From Gammaproteobacteria bacterium (lineage in GTDB: Bacteria > Pseudomonadota > Gammaproteobacteria > J113), in assembly GCA_003694425.1 (NCBI GenBank), contig RFJX01000286.1:1-5736 (forward strand): DNA of 5,736 nucleotides, in the 5' to 3' direction. Positions 1-5,267 of the stretch are shown in pieces. Under the pieces are notes generated by a model. The model made no database searches. It worked only from the letters and a program-made list of their open reading frames with translations, and had not been told where the DNA came from. The first letter of the stretch is position 1. Each line of letters opens with the position of its first letter. The position numbers and the translations under genes were made by a program.

Positions 1-2178
1 CCCTCAGGGACCACGGAAGAACCCGCCGGGCCACCGGCCGCCACGCCGCCTCCCGCCCCCCCGGGCGACCCGGTCATCCCCCGGGTCGCCGATCCGGTGC
101 CGGAGGAGGAGCTGCCGCAGGGGCTCAACTTCGTCACCCGTCTGGGCTGGTGCCTGCAGTTCACCTTCCGTGCCGGCTGGACCATCGCCGGGATCATCCT
201 CCTGACCCTGCTGGCCAATCTCCTGCTGATGGTGGTGACCCAGCTGGCGACCGGCGGCCTGCTGCTGCTCGCACCGCAGGAGGTGCCGCCGGACCCGGCG
301 GCACTGCTGGGGCGGCTCTTCGGCAACCCGGCGCTCATCCTCTCCATCGCGATCAGCAGCATCGCCGGATTCCTGGTGATGATCTGGGGCGAGACCGCCC
401 TCCTGCGCCTGCCAGCCGCCTGGCTCGAGGAGGGGCGGGTCCCGCCCTTCGGCCAGCTCGCCCGCCAGGCCCTCTCCCGCACCCCCGATGTCGCCACCGC
501 CCTGGGACTGGTGCTGCTGATCCCGCTCATTCTGCTGCTCGCCCCCCTGGGCTGGCTCCAGTACGCGGGAAGTGCGGCCTCTCCCGCCTTCGCCCTGCTT
601 CTGCTCGCGGTCGTCGCCGCCTCGATCTTCTTCCTGGTCGCCCTCAGCCTCACCGGGGCGGTGGCCGCGAACGAGGAGATCGGCCCCTGGGACGCGGTGC
701 GCCGGGCCTGGGACCTGGCCCGCGGCTACCGCTGGGCGATCGTCGGCAATGTCCTGTTCCTGATGCTGGCGGTGATGGTCCTCTATCTCCTGCTCCAGTT
801 CGCCGGCTTCCTGCTCGGCCTCCTCGCCGGCCTGATCTTCGCCCCGCTGGCGGTGGTGATCCTGCCCCTGACGTTGATCCTGATGGTGCTGCTGCAGTTC
901 CTGTCGATGGCGCTGTTCCACTTCCTCATCACGCTCTTCTACCTGGAGGCGAGGGTGGTGAAGGAGGGCTGGCGCCCCCCCTGGAGGGAGGCCCTGCGCC
1001 AGGACTGGCCCCGCTCCGACGCCGCCCCCCCGCACCTGGGCGGGCGCGGGGTCAGGGCCTGGATGGAACTGCTCGGGGTGACGCTGCTGGCCACGGCACT
1101 GCTCGCGGCCCTGATGCTGTGGACCGGGCGCTCCATGGAGGCCTGGCTGCGCCACGCCACCACCGGGCTGGACCTGCAGATGCAGCAGGGACAGGGCACC
1201 CCGCCTGCGGGGGCCGACCAGGGGGACGGCCTGAGCATCACCCTCGGGGTCGACACCTTCTTCACCCAGAACCGCCAGGACCCCTCCCTGTGGCTGGTCC
1301 TGCGGCTCAACGGCTTCAGGCCCCTCTGGCCGGCGGAGCTGCACCCGCAGGGGCTGGCCCGGATCGTCATCGAGGAGGTCCGCGACGACCGGGGCGGCAA
1401 CCGCTACAACGCAGGATCGCAATTCGAGCAGGGGGTCTTCTCCCGGGTCGACCTGCAGCCGGGGACCCGCCAGGGGGAACTGCGCGGGATCCGCACCGTG
1501 CATCTGTTGCCGGGCACCCGGGAGGAGGATGTGAAGGCGATCTCGGGGCGGGTGGAGCTGAACCTTCCGGACGAGGTCTCCTCCCTCGTCCTGACCCCGG
1601 CGCAGGAGGGGGAGACCGTCACCACGGAGGACGGGCTGAAGTTCGTGCTGCAGCAGTTCGGGAGCGAGGAGATACGCCTGGCCCTGCCCGACGACGGACC
1701 GCAGGAAAGGCTGCTGGGCGTGCTGGGGGTGGACAACGGCGGGAGGCTGATCGCCCCGGTCAGCCGGGCCAGCAGCAGGGGCCGCAACCGCTGGATCAGC
1801 TACGGCTTCTCCACCCCGGTGCGGGAGCTGCGGCTCTATCTGGGCGGCCCCCGCCGGAAGCTCGAACTCCCCTTCACCCTGCGCCCCGGGGCCGAGATCC
1901 AGCTCGGTGCCGGGACCGCCGCGGCACAGGCACGGCCCGCGGGTGGCGACATCGAGTCGCTCTCCCGCCGCGCCCACCAGCTCTTCACCGAGGGGCGGTA
2001 CGAGGAGAGCATCCGCCTGCTGGACCAGGTGATCGCCGCCGAGCCGGACAACGGCTGGGCCTGGTACACCCGCGGCTGGGCCAGGTGGAAGCTGGGCCGG
2101 ACCGACCAGGCCTACGAGGACGTGGCCAAGGCCTGCGACCTGGGCTACAAGGACGGCTGCAAGCTGCGCCGGCAGTAG
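1..2178 (+). CDS. Multi-pass membrane protein with C-terminal TPR pair, 5'-partial
   Basis: The frame is open from the first base (725 codons visible) and ends at TAG. The earliest candidate start, GTG at 97, has no Shine-Dalgarno site, and a Pro/Ala-rich stretch (visible residues 1-32) reads straight into it, so the true start is probably upstream. Visible residues 58-317 hold about seven hydrophobic segments, and an eighth lies at about 354-375. The Arg-rich loops (e.g. ANEEIGPWDAVRRAWDLARG, and the run before the last segment) suggest those loops are cytoplasmic, which would put residues 376-725 outside the cytoplasm. That part has alternating hydrophobic/polar beta-type sequence (about 410-630), then two TPR-like helix pairs (about 651-725, with RYEESIRLLDQVIAAEPDN and AYEDVAKACDLGYKDGC). 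The membrane part loosely resembles the membrane domain of glycerophosphodiester phosphodiesterase-type proteins, but no catalytic domain is seen. I do not recognise the family. A scaffold or envelope role is possible from the TPRs; this is inference. Confidence 0.85.
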   Translation, partial: PSGTTEEPAGPPAATPPPAPPGDPVIPRVADPVPEEELPQGLNFVTRLGWCLQFTFRAGWTIAGIILLTLLANLLLMVVTQLATGGLLLLAPQEVPPDPAALLGRLFGNPALILSIAISSIAGFLVMIWGETALLRLPAAWLEEGRVPPFGQLARQALSRTPDVATALGLVLLIPLILLLAPLGWLQYAGSAASPAFALLLLAVVAASIFFLVALSLTGAVAANEEIGPWDAVRRAWDLARGYRWAIVGNVLFLMLAVMVLYLLLQFAGFLLGLLAGLIFAPLAVVILPLTLILMVLLQFLSMALFHFLITLFYLEARVVKEGWRPPWREALRQDWPRSDAAPPHLGGRGVRAWMELLGVTLLATALLAALMLWTGRSMEAWLRHATTGLDLQMQQGQGTPPAGADQGDGLSITLGVDTFFTQNRQDPSLWLVLRLNGFRPLWPAELHPQGLARIVIEEVRDDRGGNRYNAGSQFEQGVFSRVDLQPGTRQGELRGIRTVHLLPGTREEDVKAISGRVELNLPDEVSSLVLTPAQEGETVTTEDGLKFVLQQFGSEEIRLALPDDGPQERLLGVLGVDNGGRLIAPVSRASSRGRNRWISYGFSTPVRELRLYLGGPRRKLELPFTLRPGAEIQLGAGTAAAQARPAGGDIESLSRRAHQLFTEGRYEESIRLLDQVIAAEPDNGWAWYTRGWARWKLGRTDQAYEDVAKACDLGYKDGCKLRRQ

Positions 2179-2182
2179 ACCG

Positions 2183-2542
2183 TCACTCCACCACCCGGAT
2201 CACCCCCTTCATCCCGGCCTCGGCATGGCCGGGGATGGCGCAGCGGAAGGGGATCTCGCCGGTCGTCTGCGGGGTGAGGCGCAGGCTGTCCTGCTCCCCC
2301 TGGTAGATGGTCGCGGTCTTCAGTCCCAGGGCGTCGATGCTCAGGTTGTGGGCCAGCACCCCCTGGTTGCGGAACTGCAGGACCACCGTCTCCCCCCTGT
2401 GGACCTCGATGACCGCTGGCTCCAGCCTGAACTCCCGGGCCGTCACCTCGATCTCCCGGATGTCGCCGGCCCGCAGGGTGGTGGCGGCCAGCATCAGGGT
2501 CAGGGCCAGCAGGGAACGCGCGCAGCGCAGGATGCGTGTCAT
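2183..2542 (-). CDS. Exported type-1 copper cupredoxin, plastocyanin/amicyanin-like
   Basis: Encodes 119 residues. Residues 1-25 form a Sec signal peptide (basic MTRILRCARS, hydrophobic core, likely cleavage after LRA), leaving a mature single-domain protein of about 94 residues. The type-1 copper ligands are all present: His65 (in AHN), Cys101, His106 and Met111, in the C-AIPG-H-AEAG-M arrangement. The family carries one electron between periplasmic redox partners or binds copper; the partner is not visible here. The ATG at 2542 is chosen because GGAG lies 8 nt upstream and because it starts directly with the signal peptide; longer in-frame extensions run back through a terminator hairpin. 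It is the second gene after the His-rich lipoprotein (59-bp gap), and its stop is 4 bp from the convergent membrane-protein gene. The fold assignment is firm; the exact electron partner or copper-handling role is unknown. Confidence 0.93.
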   Translation of the reverse strand: MTRILRCARSLLALTLMLAATTLRAGDIREIEVTAREFRLEPAVIEVHRGETVVLQFRNQGVLAHNLSIDALGLKTATIYQGEQDSLRLTPQTTGEIPFRCAIPGHAEAGMKGVIRVVE

Positions 2543-2549
2543 GGTCGAT

Positions 2550-2554
2550 TCTCC
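2550..2554 (-). promoter_or_regulatory. Ribosome-binding site of the cupredoxin gene
   Basis: GGAGA on the minus strand, with GGAG 8 nt before the ATG at 2542. It decides the start: it lies downstream of the terminator hairpin, so upstream in-frame starts would have to be translated through that hairpin. Confidence 0.7.
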
Positions 2555-2572
2555 ATTCTGTTCAGGATAAAA

Positions 2573-2594
2573 GGGGGAGGGGAAGCCCTCCCCC
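2573..2594 (-). terminator. Intercistronic intrinsic terminator between lipoprotein and cupredoxin genes
   Basis: Read on the minus strand, GGGGGAGGG (2594-2586) pairs perfectly with CCCTCCCCC (2581-2573) across a 4-nt CTTC loop, followed at once by TTTT (2572-2569). Eight of the nine pairs are G-C. It starts 7 nt after the lipoprotein stop codon and ends just before the cupredoxin ribosome-binding site. The short U-tract (interrupted by A) suggests incomplete termination. It could also act mainly as a 3'-end stabiliser for the lipoprotein message. Confidence 0.75.
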
Positions 2595-2601
2595 CGGCTG
2601 C

Positions 2602-3600
2602 TCACTGGACGATCTCGTCCTGCTCCCACATGATGTGGATGAAGGGCTGGGGCTTGCCGTTGGGCAGGATGAAGGCCGTCTTAAGTGGCTTGAACACCGG
2701 CCCCTGGCCCTTGACCGGGGTGATCGGAAGCACCACCAGGTGGGTATGGTGCTCCTGACCGCGGATGTGACGCCGGCCCGGCGGCAGCGGCATTTCGCGG
2801 TCCAGGGCCAGGTGGTAATCGCGGTCCCGCACCACCTCGGTGGTCATCATGTGCATCACCCGGTGCGGCTGGGCCAGCCTGCCGTTGATGTAGACGTCCC
2901 CCACCCCCCAGAAGGCGGCGTAGGTCTTCACCTTCGGCATCAGCGGACTCCCGGTGCCGGTATCGCCATGGTGGACGCCGTCGATCATCACCCCTCCTTG
3001 TGTCTCGTAACCGGGGAAGGGGGGCTTGACCACGTGGTCCAGCACCACCCGGTACCGGTTGCCGGCGGGATCGGTGAACTTCGCCTCCATGGTGGCCCTG
3101 TCCGGGGTCTTTCCGGGCGGACCGGGCGGGTCCTTGGGCACGTGGTCCTCATAGCGGGCGTGGAAGCTGCCCTGGACGATGCGCGCCTTGTCGCTGAACA
3201 GGTTGGGCATCCTGAACCACTGCCGGCCATCGGCATCGACCGTGCGGGCCTTGAGCGGGACGCCGACCAGGATCGGCAGGTGCTGCAGCAGCCCCGGCAC
3301 CGAGGGCGGCATCTTGTGGGCGGCCACCGCCGCCTTCGCCGCCTCGAGCTTCGGCCTGAACAGCATCTTCGGGTGGTCCGGGGTGCCGAACACCGCCGGG
3401 TCCAGCTCCCGCGGTCCGGGCAGGATCCAGTAGGTGACCTTGCCCGGATCCTGTTTTATCACTCGCACCCGGACCGGCTCGGCAGCGGCAGCCGTCAGCG
3501 CGGAGCGGGTGGTGAACGATTCGCAGCCGGCCGTAGCCAGCAGGGTCGCGCCGGCCGCCAGCATGATGGCGCGACGCAAGAGACGATTGTCGGTTTGCAT
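2602..3600 (-). CDS. Histidine-rich probable lipoprotein of unknown function
   Basis: Encodes 332 residues, family not recognised. The N-terminus has basic residues (LLRR), a hydrophobic core and a lipobox-like ATAG-C with Cys26, so it is probably an exported lipoprotein; Thr at -3 is less usual, and a Tat signal is a weaker alternative because of the twin Arg. Residues 151-165 are Pro/Lys-rich. The protein has 16 His, clustered in the second half: VHHGD (209-213), PHRVMHMMT (245-253), DYH (261-263), RRHIRGQEHHTHL (276-288) and FIH (320-322), with Met nearby. Such clusters could bind copper or another metal, or be structural; this is inference. The start is fixed by an exceptional Shine-Dalgarno match. 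Longer in-frame extension upstream (to about 4032) is Arg/Ser/Ala-rich noise antisense to the DUF819 gene. It is the first gene of a pair with the cupredoxin, which supports an envelope metal or redox role without proving one. Confidence 0.88.
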   Translation of the reverse strand: MQTDNRLLRRAIMLAAGATLLATAGCESFTTRSALTAAAAEPVRVRVIKQDPGKVTYWILPGPRELDPAVFGTPDHPKMLFRPKLEAAKAAVAAHKMPPSVPGLLQHLPILVGVPLKARTVDADGRQWFRMPNLFSDKARIVQGSFHARYEDHVPKDPPGPPGKTPDRATMEAKFTDPAGNRYRVVLDHVVKPPFPGYETQGGVMIDGVHHGDTGTGSPLMPKVKTYAAFWGVGDVYINGRLAQPHRVMHMMTTEVVRDRDYHLALDREMPLPPGRRHIRGQEHHTHLVVLPITPVKGQGPVFKPLKTAFILPNGKPQPFIHIMWEQDEIVQ

Positions 3601-3877
3601 GGTGTCACCTCCTCCCGGTGGTGGTGGACGAACGGGCCGTTTCGCTCCGCTGACGTGGCGACACCCTGCTCGGGGCGTGATGGTGGTGCCCGTTCGCCGG
3701 ATCGCGACGAGGCACTCCTTGTGTGACATACAGACCGCAACGTCCGTGATCCCATTACGCTCCGCCAGGGGTTTCCTTCCGGAACCCGACGCTGGCGCGC
3801 GCCTCTGGCAGCAGGGAGGAAGGTTGGAGAAGCAGGCCGTATTCCGGGTGCAATGGGCACTCGTGGATAATGGGGCC
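3601..3877. other. Divergent intergenic region with possible structured leader
   Basis: This 277-bp gap separates the divergent lipoprotein and DUF819 genes and should hold promoters for both. I see no convincing -35/-10 pair in either direction. In the minus-strand RNA, CGAACGGGC (3696-3688) can pair with GCCCGUUCG (3637-3629), and GGUGUCGCC (3665-3657) can pair with GGUGACACC (3609-3601, one G-U pair). The second pair would cover part of the lipoprotein Shine-Dalgarno site. The two pairings are interleaved, so they are either pseudoknotted or mutually exclusive. In GC-rich sequence such matches can arise by chance. Confidence 0.4.
3605..3613 (-). promoter_or_regulatory. Very strong Shine-Dalgarno site of the lipoprotein gene
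   Basis: The minus strand reads AGGAGGTGA, a 9-nt match to the usual 16S rRNA 3' tail, with 7 nt between AGGAGG and the ATG at 3600. It settles this start against much longer in-frame extensions and predicts efficient translation. Confidence 0.85.
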
Positions 3878-5008
3878 ATGGAGACGACCCTGATCGCCGC
3901 GGAGCAGGGCTGGGCCCTGGGGGCGCTGCTGCTGGCGGCCGCCGCCGCCGGGCTGTGGGCCGAGCGGACCCGGCTCGGTGCGACCCTGTCGGGGGCGGTG
4001 GTGAGCCTGCTCCTCGGCTTCGCCCTGTCCAACCTGAACGTGATCCCGGCCTCCGCCCCGATCTTCGACGCGGTCTGGGGCTATCTGGTGCCGCTGGCCA
4101 TCCCCCTGCTGCTGCTGCACGCCGACCTGCGGCGGATCCTGCGCGAGGCCGGGCCCACCCTGCTGGCCTACCTGCTGGGCGCCGCCGGCACCGTGCTCGG
4201 GGCGGTGGCCGCCTTCCACCTGCTGCCGCTGGGCGCGCACGGCTGGCAACTGGCCGGCATCTTCACCGCCACCTATACCGGCGGCTCGATGAACTACATG
4301 GCCACCGCCGCCGCGGTGGGGCTGGAGTCCGGCGACCTGCTCAGCGCCGGGGTGGCCGCCGACGCCCTGATGATGACGCTCTACTTCCTGCTCCTGTTCA
4401 CCCTCCCGGCCTGGCCGGCGCTGGCGCGGCGCTTTCCGGCATACCGGGACGACGGCGAGGGCGCGGAGGAAGGACGGGAGGCGCCCCCGCTGGATCTGCC
4501 GGCCCTGGCCACCGCCCTGGCCCTCGCCGCCGCGATCTGCGCCGCGGGAGAGGCCTTCGAGACGGCCACCGGGTTGCCGGGTGGCGCCATCCTGACCATC
4601 ACCGCCCTCACCGTGCTACTGGCCACCACCCTGCCCCGGGCCATGGCCCGGCTGCACGGGGCCCACCAGATCGGCATGCTGCTGATGCAGGTCTTCTTCG
4701 CCACCATCGGCGCCAGCGCCCACATCGCCACGGTGCTCGGGGTGGGCCCCGTCCTGTTCGCCCTCGCCGGCCTGATCCTGGCCGTCCACCTGGCCTTCCT
4801 GCTGCTGGCCGGGTACCTCCTGCGGCTGCGCCTGCCGGAGCTGCTGATCGCCTCCAACGCCAACATGGGCGGCCCCACCACCGCCGCGGCGATGGCCGCC
4901 GCCAAACGCTGGGAGGCCCTGGTCATCCCCGCCATCCTCTGCGGCACCCTGGGCTACGCGGGGGGCACCTTTCTGGGGGTGGCGGTCGCCAGGGCGCTGG
5001 CCCCCTAG
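3878..5008 (+). CDS. DUF819 family (YjcL-like) integral membrane protein
   Basis: Encodes 376 residues, normal length for DUF819 (B. subtilis YjcL type). The hydrophobic segments suggest about 10 helices, with an acidic loop at about 189-203 (RDDGEGAEEGREAP) between two halves. Each half has a family-type conserved glycine motif: TATYTGGSMNYMAT (130-143) and SNANMGGPTTAAAMA (326-340), plus FFATIGASA (273-281). The two similar motifs suggest an internal duplication as in many secondary transporters; the substrate is unknown. The ATG at 3878 is preferred because METTLIAAEQGW leads directly into the first helix as expected, although its Shine-Dalgarno site is weak. In-frame alternatives are GTG at 3863 and 3848 and TTG at 3824, the last preceded by GGAGGAAGG. 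The TAG stop lies in the CTAG at the left end of a MITE-like element, and the C-terminus looks complete. No linked gene indicates its role. Confidence 0.9.
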   Translation: METTLIAAEQGWALGALLLAAAAAGLWAERTRLGATLSGAVVSLLLGFALSNLNVIPASAPIFDAVWGYLVPLAIPLLLLHADLRRILREAGPTLLAYLLGAAGTVLGAVAAFHLLPLGAHGWQLAGIFTATYTGGSMNYMATAAAVGLESGDLLSAGVAADALMMTLYFLLLFTLPAWPALARRFPAYRDDGEGAEEGREAPPLDLPALATALALAAAICAAGEAFETATGLPGGAILTITALTVLLATTLPRAMARLHGAHQIGMLLMQVFFATIGASAHIATVLGVGPVLFALAGLILAVHLAFLLLAGYLLRLRLPELLIASNANMGGPTTAAAMAAAKRWEALVIPAILCGTLGYAGGTFLGVAVARALAP

Positions 5009-5132
5009 CCCGGATATTGCACCAGACCGCTCCGGATCCTGTGGTTTTTATATTCCGTTCAAGAATTTGAACTTACAACACCGTGGGTACAGTTTGTCCT
5101 GTTGACGCTATCCGGTGCAACATCCGGGCTAG
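5005..5132. mobile_element. MITE-like element with terminal inverted repeats, no transposase
   Basis: CCCGGATATTGCACC (5009-5023) and GGTGCAACATCCGGG (5114-5128) are inverted copies matching at 14 of 15 positions. Both are flanked by CTAG (5005-5008 and 5129-5132), and one more C/G pair (5004/5133) extends the symmetry to 19 of 20. CTAG is palindromic, so it can be read either as a 4-bp target duplication or as part of the repeat. The interior is strikingly AT-rich (12 of 40 bases are G+C in 5041-5080, in a window near 70%) and codes for nothing. Size, ends and composition fit a non-autonomous transposon remnant. The left CTAG contains the DUF819 stop codon, so insertion there would have left the protein intact. 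The parent transposon family is not identified; CTAG would suit elements that target YTAR, which is inference. Confidence 0.6.
5057..5072. repeat. AT-rich 16-bp palindrome inside the MITE-like element
   Basis: GTTCAA and TTGAAC are perfect 6-bp inverted arms around a 4-nt GAAT centre. It lies near the middle of the element and could be an internal hairpin or an unidentified protein site. No T-tract follows it, so it is not a typical terminator. Confidence 0.5.
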
Positions 5133-5199
5133 GCAGGGTCACCGGCCGGCTCAAGTCACCGCTCGCCCGGCCGATAGACAATCGACAGGGGGCCGTTTC

Positions 5200-5213
5200 T
5201 TGATCCGGATCAA
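5200..5213 (+). promoter_or_regulatory. FNR/ANR-type binding site upstream of the GAF gene
   Basis: TTGAT-CCGG-ATCAA is an exact match to the FNR/ANR consensus (TTGAT-N4-ATCAA) and sits in a 16-bp perfect palindrome, CTTGATCCGGATCAAG (5199-5214). Its centre is 31 bp upstream of the centre of a -10-like TATCCT, the spacing of a class II activated promoter centred near -41.5. Binding by FNR, ANR or an NO-responsive DNR-type relative cannot be told apart from sequence. Confidence 0.8.
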
Positions 5214-5234
5214 GGCGGAGGCTGCACGGTCTCC

Positions 5235-5240
5235 TATCCT
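5235..5240 (+). promoter_or_regulatory. Candidate -10 element of the GAF gene promoter
   Basis: TATCCT matches the sigma-70 TATAAT at four of six bases. It predicts a transcript start near 5248, about 20 nt before the ATG. There is no clear -35 hexamer, as expected where an activator bound at -41.5 replaces it. Confidence 0.5.
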
Positions 5241-5254
5241 TGGCAGCTTCGGCA

Positions 5255-5260
5255 GAGGAA
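5255..5260 (+). promoter_or_regulatory. Ribosome-binding site of the GAF gene
   Basis: GAGGAA lies 7 nt before the ATG at 5268. It supports that start, and it falls downstream of the predicted transcript start, so leader, promoter and start are mutually consistent. Confidence 0.7.
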
Positions 5261-5267
5261 GCGTCGG

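Larger units (their letters stand above)
5133..5267. other. Intergenic region upstream of the GAF gene
   Basis: Between the MITE-like element and the GAF gene, this stretch contains the FNR-type site and promoter listed separately. It also holds a 7-bp GC inverted repeat (CGGCCGG at 5143-5149, CCGGCCG at 5167-5173) with a 17-nt loop and no T-tract. I see no small gene or RNA here. Confidence 0.5.

Noticed and set aside
4..1977. A 657-codon open frame on the minus strand opposite the membrane-protein gene
   Set aside because: The translation is Gln/Gly/Pro/His-rich low-complexity sequence with no domain, and it exists because high G+C removes stop codons. The opposite strand has clear membrane and TPR signals.
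150..2306. A 718-codon plus-strand frame overlapping the membrane-protein gene
   Set aside because: It is Pro/Arg/Gly/Ala-rich, has no hydrophobic segments or motifs, and runs on into the cupredoxin gene antisense: a frame-shifted shadow.
2543..2629. N-terminal extension of the cupredoxin to 148 residues
   Set aside because: It would translate through the terminator hairpin and overlap the end of the lipoprotein gene, burying the signal peptide; the ATG at 2542 has its own ribosome-binding site.
3719..3747. A promoter starting with TTGTGT, or a CRP-like site from TGTGA, for the DUF819 gene
   Set aside because: No -10 hexamer lies at a usable distance, and the second half of the CRP-like palindrome is missing.
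3434..3877. N-terminal extension of the DUF819 protein upstream of 3878
   Set aside because: The added residues are Arg/Ser-rich, lie partly antisense to the lipoprotein gene, and lack family similarity. Only the short alternatives at 3824, 3848 and 3863 remain possible.
5021..5049. Intrinsic terminator after the DUF819 gene (ACCAGA/TGTGGT followed by TTTTT)
   Set aside because: The outer arms match at only five of six positions, the inner part pairs poorly, and it lies inside the MITE-like element; too weak to call.
5004..5133. Integron attC site
   Set aside because: The size and inverted ends are suggestive, but the ends lack the required RYYYAAC and GTTRRRY core sites, and no cassette or integrase is near.
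5143..5173. GC hairpin (CGGCCGG/CCGGCCG) as a terminator or small RNA
   Set aside because: The loop is 17 nt, no T-tract follows, and 7-bp GC palindromes are common at this base composition.
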